The notes under the pieces: generated by a model
Told to the model about the DNA's origin: nothing
Databases searched by the model: none
Seen by the model: only the letters and a program-made list of their open reading frames with translations
Program-made: the position numbers and the translations under genes
Assembly: GCF_025245835.1 (NCBI RefSeq)
Contig: NZ_JAOBWS010000003.1
Location: forward strand, 267,061 to 331,060
Direction: 5' to 3'
DNA: 64,000 nucleotides
From: Rheinheimera sp. 4Y26
GTDB lineage: Bacteria > Pseudomonadota > Gammaproteobacteria > Enterobacterales > Alteromonadaceae
Part shown: piece by piece, positions 18,652 through 28,126 of the stretch
Position numbering within the stretch: position 1 is the stretch's first letter
How the letters are laid out: every line of letters begins with the position of its first letter

Positions 18652-19298
18652 TAACTTGTGGCTGCCCCAGGTCTGAGCGCATTGAGTTGCCGCTGGTGCA
18701 ATTTGCCAAGCAGCAATAAAGCCGATATGGCGCCGAGCAACGCCAGAAACATATCAGACTGGGTATCCCACATATCACCCTGCGTGCCTAAAAACTCGTC
18801 GGCGCCCTGACCCAGGGCCAAAGCAGCGCCCCACTCTATCAGCTCATAACTGGCACTGATGGCAAGCACCACACAAAGGATCAGAAAATTCAGCATTCTG
18901 GCCGAACGGACATAAGCGCCCCGCCATAAAACTTCCCGCGCCGCTATGGCAGGCACCAGCCCCTGAAAAAAGTGGCCAATTTTGTCATAAGGGTTGCGAT
19001 CAAGTTCCAGCCATTGCTGCAGCATAAACCCCAAAGGCACACGGGCATAAGTGTAAGCACCACCGACGATCAGCACGACACAGTGCCAGAAAATCAAAAA
19101 ATACAATAAGCTGGTCAGCGGATAGCGGTGTTTACTCCACCACAATAACGGCAGCACTATCAGCACCGGCAGCACTTCCATCAGCCAGGTGATACGATCG
19201 TAGGGTGCCAGACCCGACCAGACTAATAACAAAATTAACACCAGACTGCCGAGCCACTGTAACAGCAGCCCTGGAGAAAAAACGGAAGACATCTGCAC
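18651..19298 (-). CDS. DUF2238 (YjdF-like) inner-membrane protein
   Basis: The product, about 215 residues, has six or seven membrane helices and the DUF2238 motifs YARVPLGFMLQQWLELDRNPYD, KIGHFFQGLVPAIAAREVL and SYELIEWGAALALGQGADEF. The best start is GTG at 19298, six bases after AGAGG; the ATG at 19292 and a TTG at 19319 are alternatives. The conserved H, D and E residues in the membrane loops hint at metal binding, but the function of the family is unknown. Its stop overlaps the start of the sulfatase-like gene by one base, so both products probably act together at the cell envelope. Confidence 0.8.
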   Translation of the reverse strand: MQMSSVFSPGLLLQWLGSLVLILLLVWSGLAPYDRITWLMEVLPVLIVLPLLWWSKHRYPLTSLLYFLIFWHCVVLIVGGAYTYARVPLGFMLQQWLELDRNPYDKIGHFFQGLVPAIAAREVLWRGAYVRSARMLNFLILCVVLAISASYELIEWGAALALGQGADEFLGTQGDMWDTQSDMFLALLGAISALLLLGKLHQRQLNALRPGAATS

Positions 19299-19454
19299 TT
19301 TAAACCTCTGTAAAAACAAAACCCTGGCCAGAATCTGTCCGACCGGGCTGCAAGCCTTTGCTCAGGCTTTGCCAGTCCTTTTTCATTTACAAATATTCAA
19401 CCCGGTGGCACATTGACTGCTGTAATGCAGTTTTGCCCATTAAAAGGAGTTTGT

Positions 19455-20387
19455 ATGCCGGAGTTATTTGTCCCTGTTTTATCCGTGATTGCTGTGTTGA
19501 TAGTGATCAGCAAAGCCGTGCTGATTGTGCCACAAAATATGGCTTTTATCGTGGAACGTTTAGGCAAATATCATGACACCATGACCGCAGGGATGCAGTT
19601 TATCATCCCCTTTATTGACCGCATCGCTTATCGCGTATCACTGAAAGAAAGTGCCATTGATATTCCAAGCCAGGCCGCCATTACCAAAGACAACATCAGT
19701 CTGACCATAGATGGTGTGCTTTATATCAAAGTGATGGAACCATACAAAGCATCTTATGGTATTGATAATTATGAATATGCGGTGATCCAACTGGCACAAA
19801 CTTCAATGCGTTCTGAACTGGGTAAACTGGATCTGGATAAAACTTTTGAAGAGCGTGACAACTTAAACGCCAAAATTATTGAAGCCATTAACCAGGCCTC
19901 TGCCGCTTGGGGTGTGCAGGTAATGCGCTATGAAGTAAAAGACATCAGCCCACCGGCTTCTGTGCTGGATGCGATGGAAAAACAAATGCGCGCCGAGCGG
20001 GAAAAACGCGCTGCTATTCTGGATTCTGAAGGTAAACGTCAGGCGGCCATTAACCTGGCTGAAGGCGAAAAACAGGCCACAGTACTGGCAGCTGAAGCCG
20101 ACAAAGCCGAGCAGGTACTAAAAGCCGAAGGTGAAGCTTTGTCGATTGAACTGGTCGCCGCAGCCCGTGCCAAGGCGCTGACGATGATTGGTGAAGCGGC
20201 AGCAACCACTGAAGGTCAGGCTGCGGTGCAACTGGATTTAGCCACTGAAGCCATAGCTGCGAAAAAAGCCATTGCCCGCGCTTCGACCGTGGTGCTGATG
20301 GATAACGATAAATCAGCCGCCGGCCATACTGTGGCAGAAGCGCTGAGTGTAGTGGCGGCAATGCAAAAATCCGGCAGCCTCAGTTAA
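19455..20387 (+). CDS. qmcA: SPFH/stomatin-like membrane protein, QmcA type
   Basis: The start at 19455 follows AAGGAG by five bases; 310 residues. It has an N-terminal membrane segment, the SPFH (band 7) domain (about 20-200: VPQNMAFIVERLGKYHDTMT, LDIDKTFEERDNLN-like region, YEVKDISPPASVLDAMEKQM), then a long Ala/Glu-rich helix (to about 265). SPFH proteins oligomerise on membranes and scaffold proteases or lipids; QmcA associates with FtsH-type quality control in E. coli. An NfeD-type gene follows after 9 bases, the standard slipin-NfeD pairing, so a joint membrane complex is very likely. Confidence 0.9.
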   Translation: MPELFVPVLSVIAVLIVISKAVLIVPQNMAFIVERLGKYHDTMTAGMQFIIPFIDRIAYRVSLKESAIDIPSQAAITKDNISLTIDGVLYIKVMEPYKASYGIDNYEYAVIQLAQTSMRSELGKLDLDKTFEERDNLNAKIIEAINQASAAWGVQVMRYEVKDISPPASVLDAMEKQMRAEREKRAAILDSEGKRQAAINLAEGEKQATVLAAEADKAEQVLKAEGEALSIELVAAARAKALTMIGEAAATTEGQAAVQLDLATEAIAAKKAIARASTVVLMDNDKSAAGHTVAEALSVVAAMQKSGSLS

Positions 20388-20396
20388 GGAATAACT

Positions 20397-20873
20397 ATGG
20401 AGTTATCTATTACAACCTGGCTGATTTTACTGGGTATTTTATGTGTGATTCTCTTGCCTTTTGCCGTGCCCGGCATTTTAGAGGCGTTGTTGTCACTGGG
20501 TATCGCCAGCTTTTTGGCGGCTACTTTGTTGTCGCTGGGCATTTTACCTGACTCCTGGCCAGCCATGTTGACCGCCCTGGCCATCAGCACTTTATTGCTG
20601 GCGTTGTTGCTGTGGAAACCGCTTCGGAAACTGCAGCAAGGCAATGAAAAACTAACAGAAAACCCGGCCATTTCTGATTTTGTCGGCAACCGCTTAACCC
20701 TAAGTGCTGACGCCAGCAAAAGCCACAGCAGCACAGTGCAATTTAGTGGCCTGAGCTGGCAGCTGAAGTTAAGCCCGGATTGCCCAAGCGATACTTTACC
20801 GGCCGGCACTGAGGTTGAGATCACAAGCGCCACTGTAGGCTTATTGCTGGTGACTTTGCCCCGGCAGCAATAA
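20397..20873 (+). CDS. NfeD-like membrane protein, partner of the SPFH protein
   Basis: The 158-residue protein has hydrophobic segments over residues 8-75 (two or three helices: LLGILCVILLPFAVPGILEA and LLSLGILPDS onward). A C-terminal OB-fold domain of the NfeD type ends LPAGTEVEITSATVGLLLVTL. It follows the qmcA-like gene by 9 bases with its own AAGGA at the right distance, so it is in the same operon. This short form lacks the ClpP-like protease domain of long NfeD proteins, as with E. coli YbbJ. A terminator follows about 70 bases later. Confidence 0.85.
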   Translation: MELSITTWLILLGILCVILLPFAVPGILEALLSLGIASFLAATLLSLGILPDSWPAMLTALAISTLLLALLLWKPLRKLQQGNEKLTENPAISDFVGNRLTLSADASKSHSSTVQFSGLSWQLKLSPDCPSDTLPAGTEVEITSATVGLLLVTLPRQQ

Positions 20874-20943
20874 GCATTGGTAACGCAAACTGCGGTGCTT
20901 TAGCCGACACTTGCATGCAGAGCCTAAACTCGGTACTACAGCT

Positions 20944-20973
20944 AAAAAACGCTGCAATTGCAGCGTTTTTTTA
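20944..20973. terminator. Bidirectional terminator between nfeD-like and pseudouridine synthase genes
   Basis: The palindrome AAAACGCTGCAATTGCAGCGTTTT is followed by TTTATT. Genes on both sides converge on it. Confidence 0.85.
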
Positions 20974-20998
20974 TTGGTTTTAAGACAACACCAAAGCT

Positions 20999-21940
20999 TT
21001 AACCGCTTAAGCCGGCTGCTGGTGTTTTCTGCCAGCTTTGCAGCTGCCGCTCTGAACAAAACTGCAGCATTTTGCCGCTGATGGGGTCGGTAAAACTTAA
21101 GCTTTTGGCCAACAGCTGTAGCGGCTCACTAAAATCCAGCGCCTGTTTTGGCAACAAGGTCGGATAATATTTGTCGTATAACAGCGGCAAACCAAGGCCC
21201 AGCATATGCACACGCAGCTGATGGGTTTTGCCGGTGAAAGGGGTTAGCTGAAATAAACCAAGCTGTTGATCCATATCCAATAACCTGATCTGAGAACGGG
21301 CATTCACCTCCCCCGCGACCTGTTGCATTAAAAACCTGGGTTCAGATTTGTCCAAGCGGTTTTCTATCAGCCACTCTTGCCCTGGCGTTAGCTGCGACCT
21401 CCCTTCCACTGACTGGCTTTTTGGCAAAGCCGCCACTGCCAGATAACTTTTCTGAATTTGTCCGCTGGCAAACAGCTGATAATAAGCAGCTCTGCTTGCT
21501 GGTTTTTTACTAAACAACACTAAACCAGCGGTTTCACGGTCAAGCCGGTGCACCGCAACTAAATCCGGCAGTTGATGTTGTTGTTTTAACCTTTCCAGCA
21601 GACATTCGTTCACATAATCGCCACCCGGAGTCACAGGCAAAAAATGTGGTTTACAGGCCACCAGAATATGCTCGTCCTGATAGACCAGCGTTTCACGAAA
21701 AGGAATTTTCGGCTCTGCTGTGACTTCCCGGTAATAACATAAGCGCCGGCTTGGACTAAAAGCAGTGTCGGCTTTGACCACCTCACCACCAAACCAGTGA
21801 ATTTTTCCTTGCGCAAAACGCTGTTGCCAAATGTCGGGGGAAATACGCGGAAACTGCAGGCATAAAAATTCCAGCAGGTTGGCACAACCCGGATTAATCG
21901 GGGGTAAGGTAATTTCAGAGGCCCGGTTGGCAATACTCAT
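20999..21940 (-). CDS. RluA-family RNA pseudouridine synthase
   Basis: The 313-residue protein starts at MSIANRASEI; the frame is open to 22036 but the extra 32 codons look non-coding. It has the RluA active-site block LVAVHRLDRETAGLVLFSKK (Asp of HRLDRET is the nucleophile), VACKPHFLPVTPGGDY before it, and GKTHQLRVHMLGLGLPLLYD near the end. No S4 domain is obvious, but the N-terminal region (LEFLCLQFPRISPDIWQQRF, FAQGKIHWFGGEVV) resembles one. It isomerises specific uridines in rRNA or tRNA; the target position is unknown. The layout matches the large-subunit or tRNA-modifying RluA/RluC group. Confidence 0.85.
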   Translation of the reverse strand: MSIANRASEITLPPINPGCANLLEFLCLQFPRISPDIWQQRFAQGKIHWFGGEVVKADTAFSPSRRLCYYREVTAEPKIPFRETLVYQDEHILVACKPHFLPVTPGGDYVNECLLERLKQQHQLPDLVAVHRLDRETAGLVLFSKKPASRAAYYQLFASGQIQKSYLAVAALPKSQSVEGRSQLTPGQEWLIENRLDKSEPRFLMQQVAGEVNARSQIRLLDMDQQLGLFQLTPFTGKTHQLRVHMLGLGLPLLYDKYYPTLLPKQALDFSEPLQLLAKSLSFTDPISGKMLQFCSERQLQSWQKTPAAGLSG

Positions 21941-22059
21941 CGGCTGGCTCTTTGGATACAAACAAAGCCTTATGCTACCACAGTAAAGGCGTAGCCGGAT
22001 CTGCAACTGCACTCGCTTAGGTAAGCAAAACAGCATACAAATAAAAAAGAAATCAAATT

Positions 22060-22098
22060 AGCTTACATTATTAGATGTAAGCTATAATGATTACATCT
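22060..22098. promoter_or_regulatory. Probable operator: inverted and direct TTACATC repeats upstream of satD
   Basis: AGCTTACAT (22060-22068) and ATGTAAGCT (22075-22083) form a perfect 9-bp inverted repeat with a 6-base spacer, and a third half-site TTACATCT follows at 22091-22098. They lie 40-80 bases before the satD start, where a repressor would bind. SatD itself ends in a helix-turn-helix-like segment, so autoregulation is a reasonable guess. Confidence 0.6.
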
Positions 22099-22138
22099 GA
22101 CGATAATAACAGAAGAATCCGGCAGCATGGAGACACAA

Positions 22139-22753
22139 ATGGCCGTTTTTGCAGTGATCACAGGCGATCTGGTGAAATCATCCAGTTACCAAAGCACAGA
22201 TTATGACCGGCTGTTGTATTTACTCGACCAAAGCCTGAGGTTATGTACTGAACCCCAGCATTTTAGTATCTACCGTGGGGATGCCTTTCAGTTGTTGCTT
22301 ACAGACCCCAGCCAGGCGGTGCGCGCCGCTTTATTGCTCAGACTGAACTTAATTACTGAAGGTACAGATGCCAGGCTTTGTATTGCTATAGGCGCCGCCG
22401 ATAATTTAAGGGCCGATATCAAAACCGCCACAGGGCCGGTCTTTACTTTGTCAGGCACCGGACTGGACCGGCTGTCGCAGCAGCGCTGGAGCCTGTATGA
22501 CGCTGCGGGCAAACAGCCGCTTGATTTATTGTTCAGGTTTGCCGACCAGCGGCTGATGCAGCTGACCAAACGACAGGCTCAGGTGCTGTTGCTGTATTTT
22601 CTGGCCGAAGATAAATCCCATAAAAATCTGGCCAGCGAGCTCAATAGCTCCAGAGCCAATGTCACGGCCTTATTAAATCAGGCCAGTTACCTGTTATTTG
22701 ACGACTTTTTGCAACATTGCCACCACTGGATCTCTGACTATGTTCAACACTGA
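22139..22753 (+). CDS. SatD-family protein with C-terminal helix-turn-helix
   Basis: The ATG at 22139 follows GGAG by six bases (the ATG at 22127 has none); 204 residues. The N-terminal part (MAVFAVITGDLVKSS, FSIYRGDAFQLLL, LCIAIGAADNLRA, GTGLDRLSQQRWSLYDAAG) is the SatD pattern, a cyclase-like fold of unknown activity. From about residue 140, QLTKRQAQVLLLYFLAEDKS, then HKNLASELNSSRANVTALLNQ, reads like a sigma-70 region 4/LuxR-type DNA-binding helix-turn-helix. The stop overlaps the DUF3307 gene by 14 bases. SatD and DUF3307 proteins are frequent neighbours. Regulation through the repeats at 22060-22098 is inferred. Confidence 0.8.
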   Translation: MAVFAVITGDLVKSSSYQSTDYDRLLYLLDQSLRLCTEPQHFSIYRGDAFQLLLTDPSQAVRAALLLRLNLITEGTDARLCIAIGAADNLRADIKTATGPVFTLSGTGLDRLSQQRWSLYDAAGKQPLDLLFRFADQRLMQLTKRQAQVLLLYFLAEDKSHKNLASELNSSRANVTALLNQASYLLFDDFLQHCHHWISDYVQH

Positions 22754-23495
22754 GTTTTTGCTACTTGCAGCCTTATTTGCGGTACACCTGCTGGCCGATT
22801 TTTACCTGCAACCCCAAAGCTGGATCACAGACCGGCAACGCCGTTTACGCTCCGGCGCTTTAGTGGCACATAGCCTGGTGCACAGCAGTGGTTATCTGCT
22901 GGTGCTGTTGTGGTGGAATCACAGTTATGGCTGGGGCTGGCACTTTGGCCCTGCACTGCTGGCAACTGCAGCTCTGGGTTTGAGTCATTATCTGATTGAT
23001 TTAACAAAATCTTATGCCAAAAACAGCGCTGGCGTTTTTTTACTGGACCAACTGCTGCATGCGGTGATGCTCCTGCTGGTCTGGGGTTATTATTGTGATG
23101 GTTTTACTGCGCTGCAATCGGCATGGCAGCAGTTTTACCAGCCTGCTTACCTTGCTGTGCTGCTGGCGTATTTATGGGTGCTCAAACCCAGTTCGGTACT
23201 AATTCAACTGCTGCTGCAAAGCTGGCACAGTGCGCTGCCCAATCAGCAACGCCCCCAAACCTTACCTGCAGCCGGCCATCATATCGGCATGCTGGAAAGA
23301 GTGTTGATCCTGACATTTGTACTGCTGGAAGAATACGCCGGTGTCGGCTTTTTACTGGCCGCCAAATCAGTATTCCGTTTTGGCGATTTAACAAGAAGCA
23401 GCGAAACCAAACTGACCGAATATGTGCTGCTGGGCACTTTGCTCAGCGTCAGTCTGAGCTTTTTACCGGCTTTGTTATTTAAGTTATGGTTTTAA
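22740..23495 (+). CDS. DUF3307 integral membrane protein
   Basis: The ATG at 22740 lies inside the end of satD, so translation is coupled; 251 residues. It begins with the DUF3307 motif LFAVHLLADFYLQPQSWITD, then LRSGALVAHSLVHSSGYLL and LGLSHYLIDLTKSY, with conserved H and D residues in or beside membrane helices, followed by several more helices. The C-terminal half contains AGHHIGMLERVLILTFVLLE and AKSVFRFGDLTRSSETKLTE, which complete the longer family form. Function is unknown; the pairing with SatD suggests SatD regulates or signals to it. It is probably the last gene of the operon. Confidence 0.82.
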   Translation: MFNTEFLLLAALFAVHLLADFYLQPQSWITDRQRRLRSGALVAHSLVHSSGYLLVLLWWNHSYGWGWHFGPALLATAALGLSHYLIDLTKSYAKNSAGVFLLDQLLHAVMLLLVWGYYCDGFTALQSAWQQFYQPAYLAVLLAYLWVLKPSSVLIQLLLQSWHSALPNQQRPQTLPAAGHHIGMLERVLILTFVLLEEYAGVGFLLAAKSVFRFGDLTRSSETKLTEYVLLGTLLSVSLSFLPALLFKLWF

Positions 23496-23591
23496 ATGAG
23501 AAAGTCGGGCCATACCTGCAGCTTATATTCCAGCCAATATCTGGGGGGCAGTCCACTACACCTATTGGCCTGATAGCGGCTTTTAACGGAC

Positions 23592-24866
23592 TTAACCCAA
23601 CCAGACAATCAACATGCCCACCAGCAAAATCAGGCTGGTAGCCAGTATTAATTTACGTCTTAACAGCACACTGCCAAGTGTCATCACCAGCAGACCTTTG
23701 ACCAGGGTATTACTGAGCGCTGCCACAAGTAACGCAGCAGCTGACAAATTTAACTGATTGTTTTGCCTGGCAAGTTCAGTCATGGACAAGGTAATGGCAT
23801 CCACATCTGTTAAACCGGCAAGAGCCGCCACCAGATACAAACCTTCAGCAGGCGCATAGTGTTGTGTCAGCTTCACCGCCAATAACACCAGCGCAAATAA
23901 CAAAGCAAATTTACTGGCCTCCCACAGGCTAAAAGGGTTACTGAGGTTGTCCTGACGCTGTTTAATTTGCCGCCCGGCATTGCCCCGCCAGTAAAAAAAA
24001 CCAGCCAAAGCGGCAGTAAACAAAGCCATCAGGCTAAAAGGCAGCCAAATCTGCGCCAGCAGAGGCAAATACACCAGGGCGACAGTGACCATCACCCGCA
24101 CAAACATCACCAGCCAGGCCAGTAGAATACCGCTTGCCAGTTTATCGGCCGCATCGCTGTCGATTTCGGTTTTACTTTGCCTGGCCATACTCATACTGAC
24201 CGCAGTGGAGGACACCAAACCACCGGCAAGACCTGCCAACGCAGTGCCACGGCCAGAGCCTAATAGCCGTATCGCGATATAACCCAATAATGATAAAGCG
24301 GAAATTAAAATCACCAATAACCAGAGTTTATAGGGGTTCAGTGCCAGCCAGGGATCGATGGCGTGATCAGGCAACAAGGGCAAAATAATAAAAGTCGCCA
24401 ACAATAATTTACTGCCGGCATATAAATCTGTGGTATCGAGTTTGCTGACCAATCCATGCAGCGGCTGTTTAAAGGTCAAAATGGCCGAGGTTAAAATGGC
24501 CAGTGCCACCGCAAGTTCGGCATAGCCAAACATCACGGCCCCCCCCAATAAACAAACGGTAATAGCGCTGATTTCAGTAGTGAGGCCAAGTGCGGCTGGT
24601 TGCTGCCGGTTTTCCAGCACATAAGCGGTGATCACCACCAGAGACAACGCCAGCACAGCACTGATAAATAACCAGGGACTTTGCAGATGAATAGATAACC
24701 AGGCACTGACAGCGCCCACCTGGGCTATCAGAATAAAAGTGCGCAAGCCGCCAAAGGTGCCCGGGTGTTCAGTGGTTTTGTGTTTTTCACGTTCAATGCC
24801 AACCAAAGCACCGATGGCCAGTGCCAGCAAAAAGTTCCGCACTGCAACTACATCAAACTCTGCCAT
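23592..24866 (-). CDS. MgtC/SapB-DUF4010 family membrane protein
   Basis: The 424-residue protein has about eleven membrane helices. The N-terminal 135 residues carry the MgtC/SapB signature (LALAIGALVGIEREKHKT, then GTFGGLRTFILIAQVGA); the remainder is the DUF4010 domain, including GLAGGLVSSTAVSMSMARQS and LAGLTDVDAITLSMTELARQ. Proteins of this layout are widespread but uncharacterised; MgtC itself affects magnesium homeostasis and acid adaptation. The internal repeats of GL-G-VS/D-A type suggest a transporter. It is convergent with the DUF3307 gene and separated by 96 bases. Confidence 0.85.
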   Translation of the reverse strand: MAEFDVVAVRNFLLALAIGALVGIEREKHKTTEHPGTFGGLRTFILIAQVGAVSAWLSIHLQSPWLFISAVLALSLVVITAYVLENRQQPAALGLTTEISAITVCLLGGAVMFGYAELAVALAILTSAILTFKQPLHGLVSKLDTTDLYAGSKLLLATFIILPLLPDHAIDPWLALNPYKLWLLVILISALSLLGYIAIRLLGSGRGTALAGLAGGLVSSTAVSMSMARQSKTEIDSDAADKLASGILLAWLVMFVRVMVTVALVYLPLLAQIWLPFSLMALFTAALAGFFYWRGNAGRQIKQRQDNLSNPFSLWEASKFALLFALVLLAVKLTQHYAPAEGLYLVAALAGLTDVDAITLSMTELARQNNQLNLSAAALLVAALSNTLVKGLLVMTLGSVLLRRKLILATSLILLVGMLIVWLG

Positions 24867-24964
24867 GCCAAGTCTCTGAATTTATTCTGGGATATCAACA
24901 TCATGGCCGATTTGTACCACAGGCAGCAAGGCCAGAACCTGAGCTGGCGCAGCTTTTTGCGTTT

Positions 24965-26500
24965 TTATTGCACCGGGCTGCGTTGTTGCCCTTCATCGGC
25001 AAGCACCACCTGATTTCTGCCCTGATGCTTAGCCCGGTACAAAGCTTCATCGGCCAGTTGAATTAACAATTCCGGCTCCTGTTGTGGCATAGGGGTGAGC
25101 ACCGCAATACCGATGCTGACAGTGACATGTCCAAGCGGCGAGCCCTGATGCGGAATATGTAATGATGCAAAAGCCACCCGCATCAGTTCTGCTTGTTGTT
25201 TCAGATAGCTGATTTCTGCCTGCGGTACCACCAGCGCAAATTCTTCACCACCATAACGGGCGGCTAAGTCGGTAGCCCGGCGCGCACCCAACCTCAGCAA
25301 CTGACCTATCTGACGCAAACATTCGTCGCCCTGCAAATGGCCGTATTGATCGTTGTAGTTTTTAAACCAATCCACATCCAGCATCATTAAACCGACCTTC
25401 TGGCCCAACCGGCTGGCTCTTTGCCATTCTGCGGCCAGATAACTGTCAAAACGTCTTCTGTTGGCAAGGCCGGTCAGCGCGTCGGTCACACTTAACAGTT
25501 CCAGTTGCCGGTTGGCTTCCGACAGCTGCCGGGTGCGTTCCTCCACCCTTTGTTCTAACAGCCTTTTGCTGCTTAACAGTTCAGTGGCCCAGATTTTACG
25601 CAGCCTGCGCTGCTCTGCTAATAAAGCCTGGATCACTAAAATGACTGCAGCCAGAAAACCGCAAAATAACTGCATGGCGGTTTCGGTGTCAGTCGGGTTC
25701 TCTGAAATAAAGGGCCCATAGCCTGCCGTGGTGCCGACCCACACCAGTAAAAAAGTCATCACCTGAAATAAAAACACCACACAGGGGCTGGCGGTTAAAG
25801 TGACAAACAGCAAGGGGATTAATAATAAAGCGGGTTGTAAAAAAGCCGGCGGCAACCAGATTTGGCCTGGGCCAAACAAAAAAAACGCCGTCACAGACAA
25901 ACACAACAAGGCCAGCAGTTTAAGCCTCGCCTGACGTAAATTGCGACGCCAGCCAGGCTGCAACTGCTGACACATCAAAAGTGGCGCCACCACCAGCGCC
26001 CCCACCATATTGCTGACGCTCCAGTTCACTACACCGTTTAAATAACCATGTGGCCAGGGTAAAGAAATCAGCCAATAACTGCCGACGCCAAACACAGCAG
26101 CCACAGCACCACAAAGGGCTGTGGCCGGCAAAAAGCGTTTTAACACCCATTGTAAATCAGCAAAAGACTGAGCCATGGAACTCACATGTCCGCAAAGCCA
26201 TAAGCCAACCACAGCCCCCAGGGTATTACCAGTGGCTGTCAGCAAGGTGATAACAAGCACCTGCCAGGACCAGAGCGACTGCTGCAAGCTGGCAAAATAA
26301 ACCAGCACCACCAGTATTGAAGCAATAAATACCAGCCAGGCCATCCGGTAGCCGTACAATAATAAAGCAGCAACAGCAACACCTGCAGAAGGCCAGACAC
26401 TGATGGTCTGGAACAGGTACATGGTAATAAAGGCAAAAAGAAGATAAAAAAAACCAAACCAGAGCCAACGCATTTTGGCAGCTTTTTCCTGCCCTGCCAT
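24965..26500 (-). CDS. Diguanylate cyclase with MASE1 membrane sensor domain
   Basis: The likely start is the ATG at 26500 (MAGQEKAAKMRW), with GAGGA about 11 bases upstream; 511 residues. About eight membrane helices (residues 10-300) form a MASE1-type sensor. A coiled segment (LLEQRVEERTRQLSEANRQL) leads into a GGDEF domain with DALTGLANRRRFDSYL, MMLDVDWFKNYNDQYGH and the active site YGGEEFALVVP. An inhibitory RxxD I-site (RATD) lies five residues before GGEEF. It should make cyclic di-GMP, with feedback inhibition, in response to an unknown signal. The same messenger is the expected ligand of the riboswitch at 9.5 kb. Confidence 0.9.
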   Translation of the reverse strand: MAGQEKAAKMRWLWFGFFYLLFAFITMYLFQTISVWPSAGVAVAALLLYGYRMAWLVFIASILVVLVYFASLQQSLWSWQVLVITLLTATGNTLGAVVGLWLCGHVSSMAQSFADLQWVLKRFLPATALCGAVAAVFGVGSYWLISLPWPHGYLNGVVNWSVSNMVGALVVAPLLMCQQLQPGWRRNLRQARLKLLALLCLSVTAFFLFGPGQIWLPPAFLQPALLLIPLLFVTLTASPCVVFLFQVMTFLLVWVGTTAGYGPFISENPTDTETAMQLFCGFLAAVILVIQALLAEQRRLRKIWATELLSSKRLLEQRVEERTRQLSEANRQLELLSVTDALTGLANRRRFDSYLAAEWQRASRLGQKVGLMMLDVDWFKNYNDQYGHLQGDECLRQIGQLLRLGARRATDLAARYGGEEFALVVPQAEISYLKQQAELMRVAFASLHIPHQGSPLGHVTVSIGIAVLTPMPQQEPELLIQLADEALYRAKHQGRNQVVLADEGQQRSPVQ

Positions 26501-26797
26501 AGTGCTTATAGTCCTCGGTCGTGATACTGCTGGCTCTGTCAACGCAACAATCCTGGTTCTGTTTCAGATGCAATCCTTTAAGCATCGTCAATTTCCAAGC
26601 AGTGTCAACTAAATCTGTCAAATGCACGCAGCTTTTCAGCAGCAGCCTTGATGATAAAAAGTACTATTTGACTACGAAGTAACAAAACTGTGTCACAAAA
26701 AGGTTTCATCAAACCAGATCCGGGGTTATTGTTACTTAAAGGTTGCCGCTCTTGCCGATACGATGACAACAGAGTGCTTTTCAACAAAGGATTGTTT

Positions 26798-27610
26798 ATG
26801 CGAAGAAATAGAATGCGTTACATAGGGTTATTTTCCGGCGTATTGCTCACACTCACGGCTTGTGGCAGTGACAACAGCACCACCCCTGCAGCAGCTGAAA
26901 TCACCCCACCCGCTGCAACCTTGCCAGCCCAACCTCTGCCCGACAACAGCCAGCAACAGCATTATCAGGTTTTGCTATTTGGTAACAGCCATATGCGCAG
27001 TCATAACTTTTCCCAATTGCTGACGCAGCTGATCCAGGCGGGCAAATCTACTAGTCAGGTGACGGTCGTCACTGCCCCTGGTGGCAGTTACCTTGACGAA
27101 CGTTATTATCAGGCTGAAAGCCGGAATTTAGTTGAGAATGGCAAATGGACTCATCTGATTTTGCAGGGACAAAAATATTCGACGTCTGGCCTGTACGATT
27201 ACCCAACTGATCTGACCGCCGCCTGGGTTGAATTGGCCAAAACCAAACAAACAACCCCGGTGCTTTATCCTGAGCATGCCCAAATGGGTAACTTTGCTGA
27301 AGGAACCCAAATTTACAACATCCTGAAAAAAGTACAGCAACAACATCCCTCTTGTCTTGCCCCTATCCCTTATGCCTGGGAACAATTGATAACCCGACAG
27401 CCCGACATCCAACTGCATGAACGGGATGGTAATCATGCCAATCTGCAAGGTGCCATGTTAAGTGCCCTGGTGTTATATGAGGTGATTACAAACTCGCCGG
27501 CCGATCAATTGCCCTATATCGCCAATATCGCATTAACTGCCGCAACTCAGCAGTTGCTGCGACAACAGGCATCCGCAACCCTGCAGCAATACCCTGCCTG
27601 CCCCAAATAA
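26798..27610 (+). CDS. SGNH-hydrolase-like lipoprotein
   Basis: The start at 26798 follows AAAGGA by six bases; 270 residues. The lipobox LTLTAC places a lipidated Cys near residue 22, then a Pro/Ala/Thr-rich linker. The body has the SGNH block layout: LLFGNSHMRSHNF (block I, with the nucleophile Ser in GNSH), APGGSYLDERYY, WTHLILQGQKYS (block III-like) and HERDGNHANLQGAMLSALVL (DxxH block V). This suggests an envelope-bound esterase or acetyl-hydrolase acting on carbohydrate or lipid esters. The substrate is unknown. Block I reads GNSH rather than GDSL, as seen in several bacterial subfamilies. Confidence 0.65.
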   Translation: MRRNRMRYIGLFSGVLLTLTACGSDNSTTPAAAEITPPAATLPAQPLPDNSQQQHYQVLLFGNSHMRSHNFSQLLTQLIQAGKSTSQVTVVTAPGGSYLDERYYQAESRNLVENGKWTHLILQGQKYSTSGLYDYPTDLTAAWVELAKTKQTTPVLYPEHAQMGNFAEGTQIYNILKKVQQQHPSCLAPIPYAWEQLITRQPDIQLHERDGNHANLQGAMLSALVLYEVITNSPADQLPYIANIALTAATQQLLRQQASATLQQYPACPK

Positions 27611-28126
27611 CACCACATCTGTCTTGTAGTGTGTTCAAACGTGCTGCATCACCGGGGGCAAAGCACAACACAAATGGTACAAACTTTATTGCATCTGATG
27701 CGCGGCGACATGACTTGTTGTTGATTGCCACTGCATCAAAGAAGCGGCACAAGGGTGATTTGATGTCATCTGGTGCCGCCACAAGGTGATGTTCATCCCA
27801 CCACGCTTACCTGTCATAACCCGTCATAACCTAATCCGCCTTTGCGTACTGGTCCGATCAAAGCCTCTACACAACCTCATGAACCTCCATCACAAGCGCC
27901 CGGCAAAAACTCAATAACATGATGATTTAAATATATTTACGACGTGTTTTTTTTTAAATGCCGCAAAAGCCCCCCGCCATAAAAGCTGCTAAAAGCACCC
28001 ACAAAAATACAACACCAGCAGCAACCCACACCACAAACCCTTTACAACTGATGCTTTTTTAATCTAGGATGCTGATCACCTTAAATGGTATACAATATAT
28101 TTAATACAATATAATAAGGATTGAAA
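27611..28126. other. Intergenic region before the TonB receptor
   Basis: No gene is seen in about 515 bases. It contains an inverted repeat GCGGCAC/GTGCCGC (27744-27750 with 27773-27779), which could end the lipoprotein transcript, a repeat of CGTCATAACC near 27820, a T-tract at about 27945, and two copies of ATACAATATA (28090-28099 and 28104-28113) just before the ribosome-binding site. The last pair overlaps where the promoter or a regulator site would be. Confidence 0.5.
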
